Source: Albula goreensis
Lineage: Eukaryota > Chordata > Actinopteri > Albuliformes > Albulidae
Direction of reading: 5' to 3'
Length of the DNA: 64,000 nucleotides
Assembly (NCBI GenBank): GCA_022829145.1
Contig: CM040746.1
Coordinates: forward strand, 41,310,712-41,374,711
Each line of letters opens with the position of its first letter. The first letter of the stretch is position 1. Shown here piece by piece: positions 44,143 through 54,430 of this stretch. Below the pieces are notes generated by a model. The model was not told where the DNA came from and made no database searches. It worked only from the letters and a program-made list of their open reading frames with translations. The position numbers and the translations under genes were made by a program.

Positions 44143-44148
44143 TTTATT
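44143..44148 (-). terminator. Candidate polyadenylation signal of the claudin-like gene
   Basis: AATAAA on the minus strand (TTTATT on plus), about 750 nt past the stop. It is the first clear one I noticed. Support is positional only. Confidence 0.25.
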
Positions 44149-44897
44149 GGTCTAGACTGAAAGGAATAAATGTCAAACCGAGGGCAGAGAAGCACACATC
44201 CAGCGTTGCAGAGCTACAATGGATGGAGAGAGGACTAAAGAAAACATCCAACCCTTTTCCTATGTTGAGTTTTAATTCATTTATCCAGACTGACAACTGC
44301 ATGTCTCCATCAAAGAAAGGAGGAGCATGCACAAAATTCCCCTTCACTCGTAATCAGCCTTTGACTGCTTGATGATAACAGACTTCAGTTACAAATTCAG
44401 CCTCAAGAATTCACTACCTTCTTATTAAGTCATCATGAAGCGCGGCTGAAAGCAGGGAAAAGCGTAATTATAATTTAGGAAAATTTCAGCTTTGGTTCTG
44501 GCCTGTTTGTTGGTGGCCAGGTGGGTAGAAAAATGTGCCCGTATGGCCTGGTTTCCCAGCCACTGGGGATTCTGGGAGGTGGGCTCTACCATATCCAGAA
44601 TACCTCCAAGATGTGCATTTCAGTATATGACTGCTGAAATGACTGCTGAAGGAATGCATCGTAAGTATCATTAAAACATTCATGACATGAACAAAAGTGC
44701 TTCATTATTCCGCTGCACATGAAGACTGTCGGCCATATAATATTCTGAGTATGATTAAAAACAGAAAGGTGAGACATTGACAGTACATGTATAATAATGT
44801 AACGTTTTTTATGTGTCAAACTAAAAAATTATAAATATGCAGGTTTTGAACATCTCAGGTGATTATGTTAGCATGTTTGAACACAAGGAAAGGGCTG

Positions 44898-45160
44898 TCA
44901 GGCATGGAGGCTGCTAGCTCCGGGTGTGTAAGTCTGAAGCATAGCCAGGAGGGGCCCAGGGCTGGCAGCGCTGCCTCCTGCCTCAGCCGGCTCCACCAGG
45001 CTGGACCCCTCCACCACCCCCAGCGTCACCGACACCACCAGAGCATACAGCAACGTGGAGCAGCAGATATAGAAAGACCATCCCAGGAATCTCAACATGG
45101 CCGGCATCCGCTCTTCAATGGACACCAGGAAAGTGACGACCGCGCACACACAGAACATGA
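44898..45160 (-). CDS. Claudin-like gene exon 3 and stop
   Basis: Acceptor CCCCATCCAG. Encodes VMFCVCAVVTFLVSIEERMP, AMLRFLGWSFYICCSTLLYA, LVVSVTLGVVEGSSLVEPAE and a Ser/Ala-rich tail ending GASSLHA, stop TGA at 44898-44900. It supplies the rest of helix 3 and helix 4. Confidence 0.85.
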
Positions 45161-47474
45161 CTGGATGGGGAAGAGGAGAGTCTCAGAGTGTCACTCATTT
45201 CACTCAATATGGAGCTTTTGTGCTTGAGGTGGGGGGCGGGCTTTGCCTGTGCGCTTCATTACTGTGCTCATCAGACGGCCCTCTCCGCTCTGCCTCTAAA
45301 GCACCTTTTAGAAGGATTAATTTCACAATTCTGCAACATCTGACCAAAAACCTTTACTGGAGAACTGAAGGCATGTGCGCAGTGAGAGGATAGAATAGTC
45401 TGTGCCTGTGGTGTTATCTGCGCAGACAGGGCAGCAGACGGGCGATGGACAGACAACACAGACACATAGCACAGGCAGGGCAATGGACAGACAGACAGAC
45501 AGCACAGGCAGACAGCACAGGCAGGGCGAGGGACAGACAGACAGATAGCACAGGCAGATAGCACAGACAGGGCAGCACAGACAGACAGCACAGGACAGAC
45601 AGCACAGGCAGGGCAATGGACAGACAGATAGCACAGATGGACAGACAGACAGGGCAGCACAGACAGACAGCACAGACAGGGCGATGGACAGACAGACAGC
45701 ACAGGCAGGGCAATGGACAGACAGCACAGACAGATAGCACAGACAGGGCGATGGACAGACAGGGCAGCACAGACAGACAGACAGATACAGACAGACAGCA
45801 CAGACAGGGCAGACAGCACAGACAGATAGCACAGACAGATGGACAGACAGGGCGACAGACAGACAGACAGACAGGGGGCGATGGACAGACAGGACAGACA
45901 GACAGACAGCACAGACAGATAGACAGGGCAGCACAGACAGGGCGATGGACAGACAGGGCAGCACAGACAGACAGACAGCAGACAGATAGCACAGACAGGG
46001 CGATGGACAGACAGACAGGGCAGCACAGACAGATAGCACAGACAGACAAGCACAGACAGATAGCACAGACAGGGCAGCACAGACAGGGCAGCACAGACAG
46101 GGCATCACAGACAGACAGCACAGACAGATAGCACAGACAGGGCGATGGACAGACAGACAGCACAGGCAGGGCAATGACAGGGCAGCACAGACAGATAGCA
46201 CAGACAGGGCAGGACAGACAGGGCAGCACAGACAGATAGCACAGACAGGGCGATGGACAGACAGGGCAGCACAGACAGATAGCACAGACAGGGCGATAGG
46301 ACAGACAGGGCAGCACAGACAGATAGCACAGACAGGGCAGCACACAGACAGGGCGATGGACAGACAGCACAGACAGGGCAGCACAGACAGATAGCACAGA
46401 CAGGGCGATGGACAGACAGACAGGGCAGCACAGACATTCTGCATACCTGATAAGATGTTGAGGACCAGAGCCACCACAGCCCTCCTCCCTCTCTGCAGAG
46501 CCGGCCTGATGGCAAGCAGGGCGAGGAAGGAGAGAACAGAAGAGCTGGCCAGGAACATCCAGGTCAAGCTGTATATGCCTGGGGGACACAAGACCAGCCA
46601 CATGCAAGCGTCAGGGGTCCTCAGTATTTGCTTGGGGCAAACAAGATTTTTCTTCCTCCTCCAGCAGCATACCCACCTCCCACCTCAGTGGAGTCTGGCT
46701 ATGACTGGCTATATCTCAGGCTACCAAACAGCAGTATGGCGAAAATGTAGGAACGTCAGTGCCTGCTACCTAGGGGTGAAAGTAGTTTTAGATTCTTGCC
46801 AGTAGTATTTGCCGGTACTTTCGGACATAGACGCGCATGCGCACTCACGTACTGCTGAGTGAACTCTCCGGTCGTAATCTTTTAGTGGTACGCAGTACCG
46901 GACCGTACCGGCTTACTTTCACCCCTGCTGCTACCCTTCCGTCTGTCTCATCAAACCATGTATCACAGTCCTGCTCTGAGTGTGACTGGGTTTCAGTTTC
47001 TGAAGCCTGTCTGTCTGAGTTTATCTCCTCAGTGTTTGGCAGCACCTGCTCTCCTGCTAGCCAGGTGGCCCCAGGCACTGTGGTGCACCCCATTTGATGT
47101 TCTACTACACCTGTGCTGCCTGTTGTGGTGTGTGTTTTCTGACAGGTTTGGGGGGGTGGGGGTTGAGCCCATCCTCCCCCGGGCACTGCCAAATAACGGG
47201 ATAATTGCGGACTCTGTTACACAATCGTGTGTCTGTGGTGTTCGGGCGCTGGCAGGGCTGGTGCTGTAGAAGGAGAGATGCAGGCGGCCGGCTCACCCAT
47301 CCAGGCTGGGAAGGCAGCGCAGCTGGTGAAGCCCTCGAAGCTACTGCACACAGCAAACAGACCCTCACTGGTGCCTTGGGGCTGGACCAGCCACTGCGGG
47401 GCGCACAGGCACATGGTGTACAGGACGAACTCCACAGAAACCATGGCTGTCAGCACCGTCACAGGGTTCTTCAT
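44898..47474 (-). CDS. Four-TM PMP22/EMP/claudin-like protein (gene-level)
   Basis: Three exons (47297-47474, 46447-46578, 44898-45160; 573 nt) join in phase to a 190-residue protein. Helix 1 is PVTVLTAMVSVEFVLYTMCL. The first extracellular loop has PQWLVQP, then GLF and two cysteines (AVCSSFEGFTSC), which resembles the W...GLW...C...C signature of the PMP22/claudin superfamily. Helix 2 is YSLTWMFLASSSVLSFLALL, helix 3 spans an exon junction (ALVLNILSGVMFCVCAVVTF) and helix 4 is WSFYICCSTLLYALVVSVTL. The tail is Ser/Ala/Gly rich and has no clear PDZ motif. The F(x)WSFY before helix 4 is reminiscent of NKG7/EMP-type members. The particular gene is not recognised. Confidence 0.82.
45420..46437 (+). 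repeat. Degenerate CAGACAG/CAGATAG array
   Basis: About 1 kb built from CAGACAG, ATAGCACAGACAGG and GCGATGGACAGACAG blocks without a single fixed period (GACA/GATA-type simple repeat). It fills most of the second intron of the claudin-like gene and ends about 10 bp from the donor of exon 46447-46578. It makes long false Cys/Leu/Ser-rich open frames on the minus strand. Confidence 0.95.
46447..46578 (-). CDS. Claudin-like gene exon 2
   Basis: Acceptor GTCCCCCAG, donor GTATGC (46441-46446). Encodes GIYSLTWMFLASSSVLSFLA then LLAIRPALQRGRRAVVALVL and NILS. The basic QRGRR between helices 2 and 3 fits the short cytoplasmic loop of this fold. A CAGACAG array begins about 10 bp beyond its donor. 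Confidence 0.85.
46763..46935. mobile_element. hAT-type MITE with perfect 8-bp target duplication
   Basis: The 157-bp element (46771-46927) is flanked by identical CTGCTACC at 46763-46770 and 46928-46935. Its ends are inverted repeats: TAGGGGTGAAAGTAG left, and CTTACTTTCACCCCTG right (reverse complement CAGGGGTGAAAGTAAG). An 8-bp duplication and CAGGGGTG-like termini are characteristic of hAT transposons. The interior has no coding capacity and is itself partly palindromic around GCCGGTAC/GTACCGGC. It lies in the first intron of the claudin-like gene. Confidence 0.85.
47297..47474 (-). CDS. Claudin-like gene exon 1
   Basis: ATG at 47474-47472, donor GTGAGC (47291-47296). Encodes MKNPVTVLTAMVSVEFVLYT, then MCLCAPQWLVQPQGTSEGLF and AVCSSFEGFTSCAAFPAWM plus one base. 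Contains the first helix and the loop with conserved-type Trp and Cys pair. Confidence 0.85.
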
Positions 47475-48477
47475 GCTGGTAGTGTTTATTTATCTTTGAA
47501 ATAGGGTGTGATTGTCAGTGGCTGTCAGTTATGGAAGTTGTGCTCTATTAAAGACCCCCTTCTCTTCTCTACAAGCTGCGGTCACATCTCCTCCTGCTGT
47601 CTGTTGTGGGTTGTTGTTGAAGCACATCCCATTGCGGAGATGAATCTGGAAATGGCAACCGGAACAAAAGAATCTCAGCTCTCTGAAGCTCTCTGTGACC
47701 TGTGATCATTACAGCATTGAATATTTATTGACCATTTCTTCCTGTTCAGCAGATGGTTGTGGATTTTTTTCTTCGTCTCCCAACTGACTAAAGATACAGT
47801 GATACTTCTTAGCTGGCAGTGTGGAAAAAGTTTTGAAAGTCTTCAATTCCCAAGCAAAGCAAGTAAATTTCCAATGTCTTCATTTCCTTTGTGGTTCAGG
47901 ACGATAAAGCATTGATTATGTTAAGAGGATGAGGCGTTCTGAGTGACAGTCTTCGCTATCTGTGCTGTGCTGTGCAACAGAGAGACATAGAGCAGCACAT
48001 AAGATGTGCCCAGGACAAAAGCATGAAATAAAATGTTATGTGACTTGAAAAAAATATTGTCCAGGTACTCTGTAACACTGGGTGTTTGCATTTGCATGTT
48101 CACTGTGAATAGAATACCCACTGTTATCAGTGAGGACAAAGACAAACAGGCCTAGTGGATGTATTTTCACTTTGTGTAGCATTTTTTAATTTACTCCTAT
48201 TTCTAGTAACAAAAGGGAAGCGTTTGTCTTTCTGTTATCTGTAAGGACAATTTTTACGCTTCGTTCATCTTCCATAAGCAGGCCAGGTCTGTCCTGGGAT
48301 GGTGTTTAGCTTATCACACAAAAAACCATCTGCATCCGTGTTGATGTTGAAACGATTGCACCTGATAAGAGAAACAATTGTGTTTTTCATGATTAAAAAA
48401 AGGCAAGCATGGCTTTTGAGTACGCAATGTGCTCAAGAAACCTTCTAAAACATGGCATGGCCTGTTCTGTCATGTCA

Positions 48478-48563
48478 AACACACCAGAGCCCATCCTAAC
48501 CCTAACCCTGACCCAAACACACCAGAGCCCATCCTAACCCTAACCCTGACCCAAACACACCAG
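48478..48563 (+). repeat. Duplicated 38-bp unit with CCCTAA repeats
   Basis: Two copies of AAACACACCAGAGCCCATCC TAACCCTAACCCTGACCC. Each holds two telomere-like CCTAA units. Confidence 0.88.
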
Positions 48564-48782
48564 AGGAGCAGAATGGATGAAGAAGCCTAAGACTGTTGTT
48601 GGAAATTTGATGAAAGCTCAAAATGTTGAGCATATGGCTATGAGAGTGTAGAACAATAGTGTGTGTGATCTCTCCATCCTGTGTGACTGAATTTCTCTCA
48701 GACTCTTCAAGAGCTTTCCTCAACACGGCAAGGTTAGACAGATAAAGAAACTGGATCTCAGTGCTGGATCTCTCCTCCACCA

Positions 48783-48932
<150 letters not shown>

Positions 48933-49859
48933 GCTGTCCTGACCTGACCAGTCGCTGCATCCCTTCTCGCATGCAGAGGAGGCTGCTGAGCCCCAGTGAT
49001 TCTGCCAAGCAAAGCAGGAGGAGCTGATGTTTATTCATCAGGCAGAGTTCATGTGTTGAGTTCCGGGGACAAACATACAGTGCCCAGGTACACACCACAC
49101 ACACACACACACAAACACACTCAGATATGTATATATAGCCTATACCCAAATACCCAGCCCATTAAGTTGAACAGAATTTTACCGTGTTGACGTGGAAACA
49201 CATCAATCTTGTTTTGCAGGAGCAAATGGTGAGCCTTTCCATCCGGCTACAGATTCACTGCGAATAAACTGTCAATTATGTTAAATAAACCTAAAAATTA
49301 AAAAATGAAGCATCCACTCTCCCATAGTATTACATACCAGTCTAACAGAAACAACAACAGTATTAACCAAAACGACAAAACACAATTAGAAACAGACATA
49401 AGCAGTGCCACAGTGAAATACATTATAACATTTTAGTGTAACATTCACTGGCACACAAACAGTGACACCCTTCCCACACTGTTTCAGTGCAACACCTGTC
49501 TTTAACATCTGTGTTTCTGCTGTCCTTTTTAGCACAATGTTTGTACAGCACAGACATACACAGTGACACGTTTTCAACACTGTTTCAGTGTAACGGTTGT
49601 GTTTAACACCTGTGTTTAACACCAATGTTTCTGCTGTACAGCAGAGATACACACAGTGCCCTCCATGAGTACTAAACCAGTAAAATCTAAAACATTAATA
49701 AGCATCCCAAATTTGTTTTAAAATCATAAAAACACTGTTTTGATGACTCTTTTTGTAACTGAGTATTGGAACAAATGAATAAATGTCCTTATTCCTCAGG
49801 TCTCTGCTTCGGTACGTTTCTCTCTTACACTGTAACTGTGTGAGCCTGACACCGCATGT

Positions 49860-51094
49860 GTATATCCTCACCACCCTGTTGAGCTGCTCTGCATCCTAAC
49901 TCTTATATCCTCACCACCCTGTTGAGCTGCTCTGCTGTCTAACTCTTATATCCTCACCACCCTGTTGAGCTGCTCTGCATCCTAACTCTTATATCCTCAC
50001 CACCCTGTTGAGCTGCTCTGCATCCTAACCCTTATATCCTCACCACCCTGTTGAGCTGCTCTGCATCCTAACTCTTATATCCTCACCACCCTGTTGAGCT
50101 GCTCTGCATCCTAACTCTTATATCCTCACCACCCTGTTGAGCTGCTCTGCATCCTAACTCTTATATCCTCACCACCCTGTTGAGCTGCTCTGCATCCTAA
50201 CTCTTATATCCTCACCTCACCCTGCTGTTGAGCTGCTCTGCATCTAACTCTTATATCCTCACCACCCTGTTGAGCTGCTCTGCTTTCTAACTCTTATATC
50301 CTCACCACCCTGTTGAGCTGCTCTGCATCCTAACCCTTATATCCTCACCACCCTGTTGAGCTGCTCTGCATCCTAACTCTTATATCCTCACCACCCTGTT
50401 GAGCTCCTCTGCATCCTAACTCTTATATCCTCACCACCCTGTTGAGCTGCTCTGCATCCTAACCCTTATATCCTCACCACCCTGTTGAGCTGCTCTGCAT
50501 CCTAACTCTTATATCCTCACCACCCTGTTGAGCTCCTCTGCATCCTAACTCTTATATCCTCACCACCCTGTTGAGCTGCTCTGCATCCTAACTCTTATAT
50601 CCTCACCACCCTGTTGAGCTCCTCTGCATCCTAACCCTTATATCCTCACCACCCTGTTGAGCTGCTCTGCATCCTAACTCTTATATCCTCACCACCCTGT
50701 TGAGCTGCTCTGCATCCTAACTCTTATATCCTCACCACCCTGTTGAGCTGCTCTGCATCCTAACCCTTATATCCTCACCACCCTGTTGAGCTGCTCTGCA
50801 TCCTAACCCTTATATCCTCACCACCCTGTTGAGCTGCTCTGCATCCTAACCCTTATATCCTCACCACCCTGTTGAGCTCCTCTGCATCCTAACTCTTATA
50901 TCCTCACCACCCTGTTGAGCTGCTCTGCATCCTAACTCTTATATCCTCACCACCCTGTTGAGCTCCTCTGCATCCTAACTCTTATATCCTCACCACCCTG
51001 TTGAGCTCCTCTGCATCCTAACCCTTATATCCTCACCACCCTGTTGAGCTGCTCTGCATCCTAACTCTTATATCCTCACCACCCTGTTGAGCTG
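49860..51094 (+). repeat. 43-bp minisatellite (about 29 copies)
   Basis: Unit CTCTTATATCCTCACCACCC TGTTGAGCTGCTCTGCATCC TAA, with GAGCTGC/GAGCTCC and AACTC/AACCC variants. Highly uniform. Confidence 0.97.
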
Positions 51095-51771
51095 CTTCAG
51101 AAGGGTTTTCTTCGTTGTTAATGGACATAATATTCCTGTAACTCTCTTACAGGAAGGGTTTTCTGTCATGAATAAAAGCTCAGTCTTCAGAGAAAGCATA
51201 CTTGGTGACATTGTGTGCAGCTTCCTCATAGTCTGTTCATCTCCAACTGAGATTGAGTATAAAGCAAAAGTAAAAGTTGTGGCTCCACTTACAGCATGGA
51301 GGATGCTGGATCAAAGTGCACCTCTTATGAACATTGCTTTACAGGACATGCTTAGCTGGAGTCTCCAGACTGAGCTCTGCTTTCTCTCCTCAGAGGGACC
51401 CTCTACTTACAGTATATCCCAGGGCAGGACTGGAAACTGATCCAGACATTTTCAGGAGAGCTGAAAGTTTGCAGGCAGGATTCAGGGAGCAGGGCAGAGC
51501 AGCTGAGCTGCGTGCGACGGCACAGACAGCGTGGTGTTCAGCAGCCCCTGACCCAGCGGACGGCTCACTCCCTCATATTTACCCGCCAAAGCGTGTCTGC
51601 TCAACTCAGTTTTACTGAGCTGTTTTTGTCTGTGCAGATGAAAGTTTGGGAAAAGAAAAGCAAACCATTTGAGCAGCTGCTAAGCTCTTTTAAAGTTCTG
51701 CAAATAAAGGCATATAGTATTTTCTGGTTGCAGTCATTGGTCTAGTTTATATTTACCATCAAAAGAGACGG

Positions 51772-51965
51772 TTGAGCTCTCTCTCTCCCTCCCTCTCCCT
51801 CTCTCCCTCTCCCCCTCCCTCTCCCCCTCTCTCTCTCTCTCTCCCCCCTCTCCCCCTCTCTCTCTCCCTCTCTCCCTCACTCTGTCTCTCTCTCTCTCTC
51901 CCTCCCTCTCCCTCTCCCCTCTCTCCCTCTCTCTCTCCCTCTCTCTGTCTCTCTCTCCTCCTTTC
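51772..51965 (+). repeat. CT/CCCT polypyrimidine tract
   Basis: About 190 bp of almost pure pyrimidine (CTCTCTCCCTCC). A candidate triplex/H-DNA-forming mirror-like sequence. Confidence 0.93.
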
Positions 51966-52075
51966 TGTTCCCTCCAGCAGGAAGCCAGTGTCTGGCACAG
52001 AGGTGGCAGATGAAGTTTGTGAGTGAGTCTCTCAGATGCTGCTGCACAGTGTGCTGTATGTCAGCTCCTGGTACT

Positions 52076-52828
52076 GCCTGCGCCCTCAGAGGGCCCTAGA
52101 GCCGGACCTGCGCCCTCAGAGGGCCCTACAGCCGGGTCTGCACCCTCAGAGGGCCCTACAGCCGGGTCTGCGCCCTCAGAGGGCCCTAGAGCTGGGCCTG
52201 CGCCCTCAGAGTGCCCTACAGTCGGGCCTGCGCCCTCAGAGGGCCCTAGAGCCGGGCCTGCACCCTCAGAGGGCCCTAGAGCTGGGCCTGCGCCCTCAGA
52301 GTGCCCTACAGTCGGGCCTGCGCCCTCAGAGGGCCCTAGAGCCGGGCCTGCACCCTCAGAGGGCCCTAGAGCCGGGCCTGCGCCCTCAGAGGGCCCTACA
52401 GTCGGGCCTGCGCCCTCAGAGGGCCCTAGAGCCGGGCCTGCACCCTCAGAGGGCCCTAGAGCCGGGCCTGCACCCTCAGAGGGCCCTAGAGCTGGGCCTG
52501 CGCCCTCAGAGAGCCGTAGAGCTGGGCCTGCACCCTCAGAGGGCCCTAGAGCTGGGCCTGCGCCCTCAGAGGGCCCTAGAGCTGGGCCTGCACCCTCAGA
52601 GGGCCCTAGAGCTGGGCCTGCGCCCTCAGAGGGCCCTAGAGCCGGGCCTGCACCCTCAGAGGGCCCTAGAGCTGGGCCTGCGCCCTCAGAGAGCCGTAGA
52701 GCTGGGCCTGCGCCCTCAGAGTGCCCTAGAGCTGGGCCTGCGCCCTCAGAGAGCCGTAGAGCTGGGCCTGCGCCCTCAGAGGGCCCTAGAGCTGGGCCTG
52801 CGCCCTCAGAGGGCCCTAGAGCTGAGGT
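52076..52828 (+). repeat. 30-bp minisatellite (about 25 copies)
   Basis: Unit CCTGCGCCCTCAGAGGGCCC TAGAGCTGGG, with CGC/CAC, GAGCC/GAGCT and TACAGTC variants. Period 30 keeps several frames open on both strands (false proteins of 270-296 codons). Confidence 0.97.
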
Positions 52829-52910
52829 CTGAATTTCATAGCTTCCATTCAGAACAATCTGTGCTGAATACTGACTCACCCACAGCCTGCTGCAGAATCA
52901 GCACCAGGTC

Positions 52911-53301
52911 ATCACTGCACCCATGATCACTGCACCCATGATCACTGCATCCATGATCACTGCACCCATGATCACTGCATCCATGGTCACTGCACCCATG
53001 ATCACTGCATCCATGGTCACTGCATCCATGATCACTGCACCCATGATCACTGCACCCATGATCACTGCATCCATGATCACTGCACCCATGATCACTGCAC
53101 CCATGGTCACTGCATCCATGATCACTGCACCCATGATCACTGCACCCATGGTCACTGCATCCATGATCACTGCATCCATGATCACTGCACCCATGATCAC
53201 TGCACCCATGGTCACTGCATCCATGATCACTGCATCCATGATCACTGCACCCATGATCACTGCATCCATGATCACTGCACCCATGGTCACTGCACCCATG
53301 G
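52911..53301 (+). repeat. 15-bp minisatellite (about 26 copies)
   Basis: Unit ATCACTGCACCCATG with ATC/GTC and CACCC/CATCC variants. Period 15 makes repetitive open frames on both strands. Only 83 bp separates it from the 30-bp array. Confidence 0.97.
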
Positions 53302-54210
53302 ACAAACTGATCCAGGAGCTCCATAGTGTGTCTTCAAATGCCAACATCACATACATCTCAGTGTTCACCTGTCAGTGTTTTAAATTCATATTTTTTCTTT
53401 TAAAAAGCGAATGTACATAATGTACACATTAAATTACAGCTGAACTCATTTGCTTGCCTGTTTTCTCAGCGACAGAAGCTGGGAGCTGAGAGGTTTTGAT
53501 CTGAGGGAGGGTGAGATCGTGGAAAGTGGCCGCGGGAAGGAGACAGGCTGTCAGCCTGAGATCTGGAGTTTCCCTTGTTTCATAAAGGAGGTCTAATCCC
53601 CCCAAAACCAGCCTGTTTTTAAGAGCGACGCTGGGCCAGCAGTTGCCATGGAGTTTGCACAGTCTGAAATGTCAGACTGCCTGAGGGTTGCCATTTTACA
53701 CAGTCCTCTAAAGCAGCACACCTCCCCCCCTCGGCTCAAGTAGGAAACCTGCTGATAAACAGGCCTTTGGCCCCCCAATCACACACGACACAATGGGGTG
53801 TGGTGGGGGTGGTATGTAGTTCAGTTTACAGGGGGGTTACTGGGTGGTTTGGGATCTGGTTAACATCATCAGAGATTTATTCTCTGTTTTTGCCTGCGAT
53901 ATCCTGGATAGATAGTAAAATAGTTGTTTTTAAAACGCCATGTCCTCCACATTCCAGCACTGAACACACCAAACGCATGGTAGACTCAAAGCTCACGGGT
54001 TTCTGACAGCAGAGATAGGGGGCAGTAGATTAGGGGAGGCCCGGGTGAAAAGGATGTTTTGACTGCCCAAACCCCCCACCCCAACCCCCGATGCTCACAT
54101 CTAATCTGTACTCCATCTGAAACAGACTCCTGCTCACACTATCACACAAACAAACCTTAGGGGCTGGGGTTACAGAAACTGGATCTCAGTGCTGGATCTC
54201 TCCTCCACCG

Positions 54211-54284
54211 CACACACACACACACACACACACTCACACACACACACACACACACTACACACACACACACACACACACACTCAG

Positions 54285-54316
<32 letters not shown>

Positions 54317-54355
54317 ACACACACACTATACACACACTCAGACACACACACACAC

Positions 54356-54410
<55 letters not shown>

Positions 54411-54430
54411 CTCACACAAACACACACGTA
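54211..54430 (+). repeat. (CA)n microsatellite with repeated flank
   Basis: CA tract interrupted by CTCACAC and TCAGACAC. The left flank AGAAACTGGATCTCAGTGCT GGATCTCTCCTCCAC is shared with 48,746. Confidence 0.95.

Larger units (their letters stand above)
40879..44897. other. Intergenic interval between atox1 and the claudin-like gene
   Basis: atox1 3'UTR is at the left. Nothing else coding is recognised. Contains the GC-rich hairpin unit at 42.83 kb. The genes face each other (convergent). Confidence 0.5.

Noticed and set aside
45271-46607. Minus-strand 269-426-codon Cys/Leu/Ser frames
   Set aside because: CAGACAG array read in three frames. Only the ends overlap a true exon of the claudin-like gene (46447-46578).
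52023-53420. Repetitive frames such as GPAPSEGPRA or HGCSD repeats on both strands
   Set aside because: They follow exactly from 30-bp and 15-bp tandem units, with no start context, splice or family support.
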